From positions 1 through 20,128 of IMG/VR virus record IMGVR_UViG_3300045884_000055: a stretch of DNA of 20,128 bases. One strand, 5' to 3'. Shown here piece after piece: positions 1 to 4,928 of this stretch. The number at the start of each line of letters is the position of its first letter. Position 1 is the stretch's first letter. This DNA is from a virus. Under the pieces are notes generated by a model that searched no databases, was not told the origin of the DNA, and saw nothing but the letters and a program-made list of their open reading frames with translations. Position numbers and translations under genes: made by a program.

Positions 1-176
1 CACGATGCCGCGAAAGTTGGTGCCGACGAGCGCGCTCGGGTTATCGGCGCCGAGTAGTTGCCACGTCGAGCCGTTCAGAAATTCCACAATCATTTCGTTG
101 TCACGCGTCGTGCGCCGCAACGCGGGCGGGAACACGCGATCCATGAAACGGCGCCCGAGCTTGTCCACCCCGCGCC
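1..176. repeat. Terminal direct repeat, left copy (circular-assembly overlap)
   Basis: This segment is repeated at 19953-20128. The two copies differ at only two bases: position 127 is C against T at 20079, and position 130 is G against A at 20082. The repeat lies inside the large terminase gene, and its reading frame continues correctly when the two ends are joined. The simplest reading is a circular or circularly permuted genome of 19,952 bp whose assembly runs past its own start. A physical terminal repeat inside a terminase gene would be less usual. Confidence 0.9.
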
Positions 177-396
177 ACAACGCTTTGCGGGCTTGGACTA
201 TCGTCGGGAAGATGTGCACGTAATTGCCCGGCTCGCGGTGCGCGCCGATACACGCGAGGTTTAGCAATAGATCGCTTTTGCCCGCGCGTCGGTGCACCGC
301 AATGCACCCGCGGCGGTAGCCGTCCTCGCGCGCCTTTAGGACGCGCTGTTGCCACGGGCGCGGGCGCCAATCGTTCGGCAGGGTGAGCGCGGTCAT
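1..396 (-). CDS. terL: Terminase large subunit, N-terminal part (continues at 20128)
   Basis: This is the ATPase half of the DNA-packaging motor. Translating from the ATG at 396-394 gives MTALTLPNDWRPRPWQQRVL followed by the P-loop segment HRRAGKSD at residues 35-42, the Walker A lysine/serine motif of phage terminases. The frame stays open to position 1 and is the same frame as the ORF that enters from 20128, so the full protein joined through the circle is about 465 residues, a normal length for a large terminase. The start codon overlaps the stop of the upstream Fn3-like gene as ATGA, which fixes this start. The gene belongs to the late minus-strand operon, after the TerS-like gene and before the portal. 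Confidence is high because both ends join in frame and carry matching motifs. Confidence 0.93.
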   Translation of the reverse strand, partial: MTALTLPNDWRPRPWQQRVLKAREDGYRRGCIAVHRRAGKSDLLLNLACIGAHREPGNYVHIFPTIVQARKALWRGVDKLGRRFMDRVFPPALRRTTRDNEMIVEFLNGSTWQLLGADNPSALVGTNFRGIV

Positions 397-686
397 AGCG
401 CCACAAGCTCGGTCGGCGCGTTCGGTACGCCCACCTCAAGCGTGTGCGGCGCGCTCGGCTCGGACAGTGCGCCCGTGATTAGCTCGCAGCGCAGCGTGCA
501 CCCGTAGCGGCCGGGCTCGAATTCGAGCACCACGGGCGACACGGTGCCCACGTATTGCGCAGCTCGGCCCGAGCACTCCAACAAAAAATCCGCAATCTGT
601 AGCGCGGGCAACGGCGCGCCGCTTTCGTACTCGGTCGGCGCGATGAATTCGAGCCAGACCAACGCGAGCGCGCTAAGTTTCGTCAT
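393..686 (-). CDS. Small fibronectin type III-like protein
   Basis: The protein is about 97 residues from the ATG at 686; a second in-frame ATG at 701 would add five residues. The pattern is Fn3-like: an early hydrophobic strand with tryptophan (LVWLEF), then APTEYESGAPLP, a central VVLEFEPGRYGCTL and a final SEPSAPHTLEVGVPNAP. It resembles short single-domain Fn3 proteins that I know from other phages, where they are thought to act on the virion surface or in carbohydrate contact. The function is not proved for this family. The gene overlaps the TerS-like gene by 14 bp and TerL by an ATGA, so it is translated as part of the packaging operon. There is no clear Shine-Dalgarno sequence, which fits translational coupling. 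It lacks a convincing signal peptide. Fold assignment is by eye. Confidence 0.7.
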   Translation of the reverse strand: MTKLSALALVWLEFIAPTEYESGAPLPALQIADFLLECSGRAAQYVGTVSPVVLEFEPGRYGCTLRCELITGALSEPSAPHTLEVGVPNAPTELVAL

Positions 687-1023
687 TCGCGCGCACGTCA
701 ATGACGGGCCGCATTTCGTCGGCCGTCTGAATGAAAATTTGCACGCCCGTTCCGAGCGCGTTGGCTTCGCGCTCTTTCGGTATGACTTTGAACATGAGGT
801 GATAGAACGCGGCGCGGTGTTTGCGCGCCCATGTCGCGAAACCTTCGTGGCCGCCTAAGTCGTTGTAGACGTACAGCAACCCCTCGCGGACGGCCGCGGT
901 TACCTTGTTCGGGCTCCCCTTAGGCCGGCCAATCGGCAAGCCCGCGGCTTTGCGCGTCGCGTTCGCTCGGCGGAGACGCATGACGGGGCTTTCGCTCGGC
1001 GCGTTGGGGTTTTCATCGCTCAC
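673..1023 (-). CDS. Putative terminase small subunit / packaging-site DNA-binding protein
   Basis: Here I use the GTG at 1023 (about 116 residues); a GTG at 1035 is also in frame. The 1023 start reads GTGAGCGA, the same start context as the 84-residue gene at 14713. The N-terminal part is strongly basic (RLRRANATRKAAGLPIGRPKGSPNK). The GRPKGSPNK motif is typical of small phage DNA-binding proteins, including proteins annotated as small terminases. The remainder (GGHEGFATWARKHRAAFYHL, then KVIPKE) matches the same group of short proteins, which are usually found just upstream of TerL. Here only the Fn3-like gene separates it from TerL. It would recognise the packaging start site and recruit the motor. 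The assignment rests on motif and position, so a general DNA-binding protein remains possible. Confidence 0.68.
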   Translation of the reverse strand: MSDENPNAPSESPVMRLRRANATRKAAGLPIGRPKGSPNKVTAAVREGLLYVYNDLGGHEGFATWARKHRAAFYHLMFKVIPKEREANALGTGVQIFIQTADEMRPVIDVRANDET

Positions 1024-1090
1024 AACCCCAAACACCCGGCTTGGCGGCCCGGAAACCGAGGAATTCCGCGGCCCGAGCGTTGGAGCGCAA

Positions 1091-1128
1091 GGGTGCGGGG
1101 TTCTCCAAGGGGGAGGGAAACCCCACCC
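1091..1128 (-). promoter_or_regulatory. Bulged GC-rich hairpin in the leader of the late operon
   Basis: The arms GGGTGCGGGGTT (1091-1102) and AACCCCACCC (1119-1128) pair over ten base pairs if one C bulges out, leaving a 16-base loop. On the minus-strand transcript this hairpin would precede the TerS-like gene by about 70 bases. It has no U-tract, so a rho-independent terminator is unlikely. It could be an attenuator, an RNA-stability element or part of a packaging site. Confidence 0.4.
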
Positions 1129-1131
1129 GAC

Positions 1132-1180
1132 CTAGCAGCAAAGCCCTAGCAGCCGCGATCTAGGGCCGGGCCATACCTAG
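1132..1180. repeat. CTAG array with 14-bp spacing
   Basis: CTAG occurs at 1132, 1146, 1160 and 1177. The first three are exactly 14 bp apart, and the first two lie in a longer shared word, CCTAGCAGC (1131-1139 and 1145-1153). By base composition one CTAG per roughly 290 bp would be expected, so four in 49 bp is a clear cluster. Its place between the sigma-like gene and the TerS-like gene suggests a protein-binding site array, either an operator/late promoter element or a packaging site. Confidence 0.45.
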
Positions 1181-1188
1181 GTAGCGGG

Positions 1189-1518
1189 TCACTCGCACGC
1201 GTCGCTTTCAGCGGGCGCACCGAGCAATTGCTCATAGCTCGTGAAGCGCCAATTGCCACGCGCATCATGCCGACGCGCAGCGCGTAGCGAGTGCAACACG
1301 TGAAAGCGTGTGCGTTGTAGCAATGCGCCTATGTTGTTGGGCTCGCACAAGTACGGCTTGCGCATGCAATCCAACAACACCAATTGCGCCACGTCCTCGG
1401 GGTCATGCGCACCGTAGCGAGTAGCCGCGCGCAGCACGCACACGCGCAGCGAATCGGTGAGCGCATGCCCGTTAGTGCGCGGGCGGGATTGGCGCGTTCG
1501 CCTCGCTATCGAGTGCAC
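1189..1518 (-). CDS. Sigma-70 region 2-like small protein, candidate late-gene regulator
   Basis: The start is uncertain: no ATG is present, and I use the in-frame GTG at 1518 (about 109 residues, overlapping the upstream gene by 47 bp). The core reads RVCVLRAATRYGAHDPEDVAQLVLLDC followed by a spacer and LLQRTRFHVLHSLRAARRHD. This is the layout of sigma-70 region 2: a first helix ending in a Tyr-Gly, the D-P-E-D-V/A-x-[QD] core-binding helix, and a helix ending in a basic L-R-A-A-R-R run where ECF sigmas have their -10-binding residues. Only about 20 residues follow, so there is no room for a region 4 helix-turn-helix. It is the last early gene before the late operon, which makes a role in late transcription attractive. 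Alternatives are an unrelated small helical protein or a sigma-mimic/anti-host factor. The call rests on pattern reading only. Confidence 0.5.
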   Translation of the reverse strand: MHSIARRTRQSRPRTNGHALTDSLRVCVLRAATRYGAHDPEDVAQLVLLDCMRKPYLCEPNNIGALLQRTRFHVLHSLRAARRHDARGNWRFTSYEQLLGAPAESDACE

Positions 1519-1660
1519 GCATGCAAAGCGCAAAACCTTCGAGCAACGCGTACAGCTTTGTGATTGCGGTATCAAGCTCGGCTCGCTTGGCTAGCAATTG
1601 CAGCAATTCGCCCGTGATCCTATCGCGCTCACCCTCAACGGTTACACGTGAAACATTCAT
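1472..1660 (-). CDS. Small hypothetical protein, probable coiled coil
   Basis: The protein has 62 residues from an ATG at 1660 that overlaps the upstream stop as ATGA, which supports both starts and coupling. Residues 8-45 (EGERDRITGELLQLLAKRAE and the following LDTAITKLYALLEGF) have regular leucine/isoleucine spacing typical of an amphipathic helix or short coiled coil. The tail after residue 46 looks unstructured (EANAPIPPAH). I do not recognise a family. Its position in the early run, next to the sigma-like protein, suggests a partner or regulatory role, but nothing in the sequence proves this. Confidence 0.65.
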   Translation of the reverse strand: MNVSRVTVEGERDRITGELLQLLAKRAELDTAITKLYALLEGFALCMRALDSEANAPIPPAH

Positions 1661-1893
1661 TCGCGTAAGTCCTCGGAATGCACATACAACTTGAAGCCGT
1701 CGAAATAGATTTCGCCATTCGGGTGCCGCGTGAAACCGCGCGCGTTGTTGTGCTCAATCATTTCGCTGATTCGCAGCATGGCCGAGCGCGTGATAGCAAT
1801 ACGCTTTACCTCGGGCTTGTATTTCCGATACCACGCGGTCAGCGGTGAGATTGCGTCAACAACCACCTTTGCGGTCGGTAAACGTGTTGTCAT
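1657..1893 (-). CDS. Hypothetical protein of the early operon
   Basis: The protein has 78 residues with an ATG at 1893 and a good GGGG Shine-Dalgarno seven bases upstream. The N-terminal half is basic and helical (LTAWYRKYKPEVKRIAIT, then SAMLRISEMIEH). The C-terminal half has a compact beta-like part (NGEIYFDGFKLYVHSEDLRE) that resembles a small fold with a final strand. No family is recognised. It overlaps the end of the zinc-binding gene by 38 bp and is followed by the coiled-coil gene through an ATGA overlap, so the run is clearly one transcription unit. Confidence 0.65.
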   Translation of the reverse strand: MTTRLPTAKVVVDAISPLTAWYRKYKPEVKRIAITRSAMLRISEMIEHNNARGFTRHPNGEIYFDGFKLYVHSEDLRE

Positions 1894-2089
1894 GCCAGTG
1901 CCCCAATTTGGTTTGCGCCCAATGGCGCGCGGTCAATTCGTCAACCGTCAAACATCGGCGCGTGCTCGGCGTGGTTGCGGTCGGATACTCGCCAACGCGG
2001 TGCGCTTCGAACGCACTAGGCGAATGGAAAAACAAACCGCAACCACGGCACACGCACACGCGCGAGCCAATGCTTAATGGTGGTGTCAC
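1856..2089 (-). CDS. FDXHR-like small zinc-binding protein
   Basis: This 77-residue protein starts at a GTG (2089). It contains C14-x2-C17 followed by F27-E-A-H30-R31-V-G and then R45-C46-L-T. This is close to the phage protein family named for its F-D-x-H-R motif, in which two cysteines, the histidine and a later cysteine are thought to bind zinc. Such proteins are common in phages and have no settled function; DNA or RNA binding is usually suspected. Here the motif reads FEAHR instead of FDxHR. The C-terminal third (WAQTKLGHWHD) also fits that family. The gene lies 19 bp after the preceding gene and has only a weak ribosome binding site (GAGTG, nine bases upstream). Confidence 0.65.
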   Translation of the reverse strand: MTPPLSIGSRVCVCRGCGLFFHSPSAFEAHRVGEYPTATTPSTRRCLTVDELTARHWAQTKLGHWHDNTFTDRKGGC

Positions 2090-2108
2090 GTTTTGACACT
2101 CGATTGCG

Positions 2109-2516
2109 CTAGAGCGGCGCGAGATACCCGCGCCGGCAGAGGTGCGTCATGGCCGAGCTTGCGCCCGAGCCGTGCTCGCGTTGCATGGCGCTTGAGCCCT
2201 CGCCTTTGCGGAACGGTGCGGCACCATACTTGGCGCGCAGCGAATCCAACACGGTGCGCTCGTACTTCGGCAACGGCGCGTCGGGCTTGGTCGTGCAATG
2301 AATCATTAGCCGCGGGCCGAATTCGTTGTGTCGGTGCGTGCCGTTCACTTTGGACTTAGCGTTGCGCTCGCTCGGGTCACGGCGCGCGCTCCACGCGCTC
2401 GGGCCGTTGCTTACGTCGAGCATGGAAAATGAAACGCTATGGGCGGCAAGAATCTGAATAAATGCCGCCATATCGCGTTCGGTCATTTCAACCTCGGCCG
2501 TGAATCGCTTTCGCAT
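2109..2516 (-). CDS. Hypothetical protein downstream of the candidate origin
   Basis: The protein has 135 residues from an ATG at 2516 with a clear AGGAG eight bases upstream. The first 40 residues (EVEMTERDMAAFIQILAAHS, then VSFSMLDVSNG) look like a small alpha-beta domain. The middle has SARRDPSERNAKSKVNGTHR, and a later helical stretch (RTVLDSLRAKYGAAPFRKGE) is basic. I do not recognise a family. It is the first gene after the AT-rich stretch at 2540-2572 and probably starts a translational block in the early operon. A replication-accessory or regulatory role is possible from position only. The C-terminal 25 residues are low in obvious structure. Confidence 0.6.
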   Translation of the reverse strand: MRKRFTAEVEMTERDMAAFIQILAAHSVSFSMLDVSNGPSAWSARRDPSERNAKSKVNGTHRHNEFGPRLMIHCTTKPDAPLPKYERTVLDSLRAKYGAAPFRKGEGSSAMQREHGSGASSAMTHLCRRGYLAPL

Positions 2517-2531
2517 GGGGGCGTGCTCCTA

Positions 2532-2673
2532 TTTGTGATTGCTCTTAGATATACATATAAGACTCAAGAGGCAGGGCGCACGTAGGCCCTACGTTGGGAC
2601 TCGGTATGCCCTGCATTCGGGCGCACGTGTGCCCTACTCTTTTCGCGAGTGTAGGACTGCATGTTGGCCCTAC
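2532..2673. other. Candidate replication origin: iteron-like repeats plus AT-rich stretch
   Basis: GCCCTAC or GCCCTGC recurs at 2586, 2608, 2631 and 2667, spaced 22, 23 and 36 bp. Two copies extend to a 19-bp unit, GGGCGCACGTGTGCCCTAC (2619-2637), matched at 17 of 19 positions at 2574-2592; a third, weaker copy is at 2655-2673 (13 of 19). Directly beside them, 2532-2572 is an AT-rich segment (including TTAGATATACATATAAGA) that stands out in this GC-rich genome. Iterons in the 3' part of a replication-initiator gene next to an easily melted region are the arrangement known from lambda O. The origin function here is an inference. Confidence 0.5.
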
Positions 2674-3055
2674 ATTCCCGCATATCGCGCCACATGCCTT
2701 TGTGTGTTGCGCACGCGGCTTGAAGCTCGGGCGGTACGGGTGCACGCAAACGATAGGTAACGGCTCGGCCGGCATGCGCACGCGGGCCGATGCGCTCTAG
2801 CCAACCGAGGTGCACGAGCCGTGCAACGTAGCGGCGCACGGTGCGCGGTGTGATGCCCACAAGCTCGGCCAACAATGCGTGCGACGGTGTGCACGTGACC
2901 GCGGCGCCGTCGCCCTTGGCTAGCTCGGCAATCCACAACGCAACCGGCCAAACGGCACCGCGCGGCCCGTCGAGCATGTAAAGCCGACGCCATTGCCCAA
3001 CGTGTTTGCGGCCGATGCGCCACGCCGCGCCCGTATCGTGTCCGTTCCCGCGCAC
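2564..3055 (-). CDS. Winged-helix DNA-binding protein, candidate replication initiator
   Basis: The protein has 163 residues from a GTG at 3055. Residues about 58-104 (PSHALLAELVGITPRTVRRY, then VARLVHLGWLERIG and a basic beta wing) form a clear winged helix-turn-helix of the type found in phage replication and regulatory proteins. The upstream part (residues 18-50, VGQWRRLYMLDG...PVALWIAELAKGDG) matches the helical lead-in of this kind of domain. The last 35 residues repeat RAxVRP-type peptides (RAHVRPNAGH, RRAYVRPAS) because the DNA there consists of iteron-like repeats. The pairing of a DNA-binding protein with iterons in its own gene is the lambda O pattern, so I infer a replication initiator. 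A repressor or other regulator is the main alternative. It follows the excisionase-like gene by nine bases, without its own promoter. Confidence 0.65.
   Translation of the reverse strand: MRGNGHDTGAAWRIGRKHVGQWRRLYMLDGPRGAVWPVALWIAELAKGDGAAVTCTPSHALLAELVGITPRTVRRYVARLVHLGWLERIGPRAHAGRAVTYRLRAPVPPELQAACATHKGMWRDMRECRANMQSYTREKSRAHVRPNAGHTESQRRAYVRPAS
3028..3049 (-). repeat. Inverted copy of a 22-bp gene-start motif
   Basis: Read on the minus strand, this segment begins GGGAACGGACACGA and ends CGGGCG. It matches 5421-5442 on the plus strand at 20 of 22 positions. In both places it encodes the start of a protein (GNGHDTG here, GNGHDAG there). It could be a shared regulatory site or a trace of recombination between two DNA-binding genes. 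Confidence 0.5.
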
Positions 3056-3064
3056 GGGTCACGG

Positions 3065-3289
3065 TTACTCGGCGCGGTTGGCGTTGAGAATGTCGCGCCC
3101 GCTCACCCGAGCACGCGCGCCACGCTTTTTGATTCGAATGAGCCCCTCATTGCGCATCTTGTAGAGCGTTTGGCGCGAGCAACACAACATCGCGCACGCT
3201 TCGAGCAACGTGTAATCCTGGTTGATATCGAGCATTGCGGGCCGAACGGTGTGCAGCTCGGAAACCCGGAGACGTGGTGCGCGTGCCAT
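3065..3289 (-). CDS. Excisionase-like helix-turn-helix protein
   Basis: The protein has 74 residues. The ATG at 3289 has a strong AAGGGG six bases upstream, which decides this start over the internal ATG at 3235. Residues 26-70 (YTLLEACAMLCCSRQTLYKM, then RNEGLIRIKKRG...VSGRDILNANR) are a MerR/excisionase-type winged helix: the helix-turn-helix, then a basic wing and a final S-x-x-D-I-L helix as in HTH_17 proteins. It is the first gene after the integrase terminator, transcribed from a good promoter at 3366-3338, and may act as the recombination directionality factor or as a control protein of the early operon. A second HTH protein of this type is encoded at 6299-6496, so which one is the true excisionase is open. 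Confidence 0.72.
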   Translation of the reverse strand: MARAPRLRVSELHTVRPAMLDINQDYTLLEACAMLCCSRQTLYKMRNEGLIRIKKRGARARVSGRDILNANRAE

Positions 3290-3337
3290 GTTGTGCCCCT
3301 TGGTTTTTGCGCGCCGTCATTGCGACGGGGGGACACG

Positions 3338-3366
3338 TTTATATGCCTCACAAAATCCCAAGGCAA
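3338..3366 (-). promoter_or_regulatory. Sigma-70-type promoter for the early operon
   Basis: On the minus strand, TTGCCT (3366-3361) and TATAAA (3343-3338) are separated by exactly 17 bases. The -35 box sits in the last bases of the integrase terminator region, and transcription would start near 3331, about 40 bases before the ATG of the excisionase-like gene. This is the best-looking promoter in the window. The stretch just downstream (GTGTCCCCCCGTCGC on the minus strand) could hold an operator. Confidence 0.68.
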
Positions 3367-3395
3367 AAAAAACCCCCCGTGGTGTCACGGGGGGT
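3365..3395 (-). terminator. Intrinsic terminator after the integrase gene
   Basis: ACCCCCCGTG (3372-3381) and CACGGGGGGT (3386-3395) form a perfect ten-base-pair stem with a four-base loop. On the minus-strand transcript the stem is followed by a run of eight U residues (plus-strand A3365-A3372). It ends the transcript of the membrane protein and integrase 16 bp after the integrase stop and so separates this unit from the early operon. Confidence 0.9.
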
Positions 3396-3410
3396 CAATA
3401 GCTGTAACTT

Positions 3411-4580
3411 TCATCCCACGCTAGCTAGACGTTTGCGCAAATCGGAATCCATGAGGCGGAAGTAATGCTTTTCTATGATTTGCACGGACGTTCCGTGTTG
3501 TTTAGCAACCGTCATGGCATCGAAGCCGTGCAACTGAATCGCCTCGGATATGTGCGCGTGCCGGAACGAGTAGGCGCGCACCGTGCGCGGCAAGTCGGTG
3601 CCGGCCGCACGCGCGGCTTTGACCGCGGCGCGGAAATGATCCGCCCAACCCGCACGCAACCAACGCTTGCCGCACCATGACGGGAACAACAACGCGAGGC
3701 CGATCTTGCCCGCGGCGGCTTCCGCGAATAGCGCGCGGCCTTTCGGGCCTAGCACTACGTCGCGCTCGCGCAGCTCACCTTTGCCTTTGCGATGGCTCAG
3801 CCGCACCGTGCCGCGCTCGCGGTTGTAGTCGGCAACCGTCGCCTTGCAAAGCTCGTGCGGGCGCGCGCCCGTCAAATCCAAGGCGCGCAGCAACAACGCG
3901 AGCGAGGGCGACGCGTGCGCGATGATTGCGGCGCGTTGTGCCGGGCTCAACAAGTCCGTGTGCATGGTCGTGGCACCCGTGTTGAGCGGCTCCAAATCCC
4001 ACGCCGCGAACGCGCCCGCGAAGCCGAGCCGCAACGCGCGGCGCACGCACGTTTTGGCACGCTTCACGTAGTCATTGACGGTTTGCGGCTTGAGCGAGCG
4101 CCCTTTCTTGCCGGCTTGCAACCGCTCGCGCCACGCTTGCACGTCCTCGCGCGTCACGGACTCAAACGGCATATCCGCCAGCGGGTCATTGCCGAGTGTC
4201 CAACGGAAAGCCGCGTCTTTCGTGGCGGCCGTGTCGGCGCGGTTGAGTTTGCGCAATTGCTCGTTGCCGGCCAAGAACGCGTCGCGCACCGTGCCGCGCA
4301 GCACCGTGCGCACCCCGACCGAGCCGAGCGTGTCTAGCCACGCGTCAACCACGCGGCGCGCCGCGTCATAGCTCGTTGCCGTGTCCCCGAGCGTGTCTAG
4401 CACGGGGTCCGGGCACCGCATCGGCTTGCCGCCGCTCGGGATGAAACGGCCGCGCCAGCTCGCGCCGAGCTTACCCTTGTAGAAACCCAAGGCGCCGCCC
4501 TTGCGCAGCCGTTCCCAATGTGGCTCATCGCGCGTCGCGAGGCGGGCGCGGTCGGCTACCGTCTTAATTGGCTTGCTCAT
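3411..4580 (-). CDS. int: Tyrosine-type site-specific integrase
   Basis: The protein has 389 residues and catalyses integration of the phage DNA into the host chromosome and, with an excisionase, its release. The N-terminal part carries a core-binding domain (about residues 90-190, including PFESVTREDVQAWRERLQAG). The catalytic domain has the conserved arginine in LTGARPHEL (R240), lysines in SHRKGKGEL (264/266), R340 and H341 in AYSFRHAHIS, the late histidine H362 (KQHGTS) and the nucleophile Y373 in EKHYFR. The first histidine of the usual H-x-x-R motif is a tyrosine (Y337), a tolerated variant in this family. The ATG directly follows the TAA of the small membrane protein gene, so both are co-transcribed. 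A terminator follows. It establishes the phage as temperate, unless the gene is inactive. Confidence 0.95.
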   Translation of the reverse strand: MSKPIKTVADRARLATRDEPHWERLRKGGALGFYKGKLGASWRGRFIPSGGKPMRCPDPVLDTLGDTATSYDAARRVVDAWLDTLGSVGVRTVLRGTVRDAFLAGNEQLRKLNRADTAATKDAAFRWTLGNDPLADMPFESVTREDVQAWRERLQAGKKGRSLKPQTVNDYVKRAKTCVRRALRLGFAGAFAAWDLEPLNTGATTMHTDLLSPAQRAAIIAHASPSLALLLRALDLTGARPHELCKATVADYNRERGTVRLSHRKGKGELRERDVVLGPKGRALFAEAAAGKIGLALLFPSWCGKRWLRAGWADHFRAAVKAARAAGTDLPRTVRAYSFRHAHISEAIQLHGFDAMTVAKQHGTSVQIIEKHYFRLMDSDLRKRLASVG

Positions 4581-4757
4581 TTAGCGGCCCTCCGTTGACG
4601 TGCGCTCGGGCACGAGCGCAACCACATTCCAAATCAGAATCAAGGCGCCCACGACAAACGCCCACGCGGGCGTGGTGCCAGTCACGAGCGCCACGAACAA
4701 ATAACCGGCGTTAATCGTGCAACTGACAGACAGGAAAGATTTAGCAGCGAATCGCAT
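4581..4757 (-). CDS. Small two-TM membrane protein upstream of integrase
   Basis: The protein has 58 residues. The ATG at 4757 has an excellent GGAGG eight bases upstream, which decides the start over longer versions. Two hydrophobic segments span about residues 8-27 (FLSVSCTINAGYLFVALVTG) and 32-50 (AWAFVVGALILIWNVVALV), with a short polar turn and a charged tail (PERTSTEGR). It is an inner-membrane protein, with both ends probably on the same side. The stop codon touches the integrase ATG. Small two-TM proteins can be holins, superinfection-exclusion or lysogenic-conversion proteins. Co-expression with integrase favours a role in the lysogen over a lysis role, but no family is recognised. 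The ribosome binding site overlaps the tandem repeats at 4768-4787. Confidence 0.72.
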   Translation of the reverse strand: MRFAAKSFLSVSCTINAGYLFVALVTGTTPAWAFVVGALILIWNVVALVPERTSTEGR

Positions 4758-4767
4758 AGCAGGGGCC

Positions 4768-4787
4768 TCCGTGAAAATCCGTGAAAA
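4768..4787. repeat. Perfect tandem repeat TCCGTGAAAA x 2 at the integrase-unit ribosome binding site
   Basis: TCCGTGAAAA occurs twice head to tail (4768-4777, 4778-4787). A third copy lies at 4929-4938. On the minus-strand transcript the repeat reads TTTTCACGGA, and its last bases are part of the GGAGG Shine-Dalgarno of the membrane protein gene. A protein bound here would block expression of that gene and of the integrase. Confidence 0.6.
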
Positions 4788-4861
4788 ACAGGGGGTGTCT
4801 ATCGGTACACCCGGCAACCCAACCCTAGTAAACTCGGGCCTATGGGCGCCAGGAAGTGCCT

Positions 4862-4891
4862 ATTTTCGTCCCCTACAGGGACGTAAGTCAA
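4862..4891 (-). promoter_or_regulatory. Candidate leftward promoter of the integrase unit
   Basis: On the minus strand TTGACT (4891-4886) is five of six to the -35 consensus, and GAAAAT (4867-4862) is four of six to the -10 consensus, with an 18-base spacer. The spacer is almost filled by the palindrome at 4867-4883. The start point would be about 100 bases before the ATG at 4757. Confidence 0.45.
4867..4883. promoter_or_regulatory. Operator-like palindrome
   Basis: CGTCCC (4867-4872) and GGGACG (4878-4883) are perfect inverted arms around five bases (CTACA). Lying between the -35 and -10 boxes of the candidate integrase promoter, it is placed like a repressor operator. An alternative is the inverted core of a tyrosine-recombinase crossover site. 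Confidence 0.45.
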
Positions 4892-4928
4892 GGCTTTTGC
4901 CATAGCATTGGCGCGGGTTGTAGCGGTT

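Larger units (their letters stand above)
1024..1188. other. Intergenic region before the late operon
   Basis: This 165-bp stretch between the sigma-like gene and the TerS-like gene carries no convincing ORF. It holds a bulged hairpin at 1091-1128 and four CTAG sites at 1132-1180. It is the only sizeable gap between the early and late minus-strand genes, so a late promoter, a packaging site or both are expected here. I could not pick out a good sigma-70 type -35/-10 pair reading leftwards. Confidence 0.6.

Noticed and set aside
1-176. T7-like physical terminal repeat
   Set aside because: The repeat lies inside the terminase gene and contains two silent differences; a circular-assembly overlap explains it better.
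2540-2575. Promoter in the AT-rich stretch before 2516
   Set aside because: TATATC and similar words are present but no -35 box lies at the right distance; origin-type melting region fits better.
3480-3640. Integrase inactivation because the first His of H-x-x-R is Tyr (Y337)
   Set aside because: This residue varies naturally in active tyrosine recombinases and all other catalytic residues are present.
3792-4337. Long open frame (181 codons) on the plus strand opposite the integrase
   Set aside because: It is a mirror frame of a GC-rich gene; Arg/Ala-rich, no start signal or family-like motif, and the opposite strand has an intact integrase with all catalytic residues.
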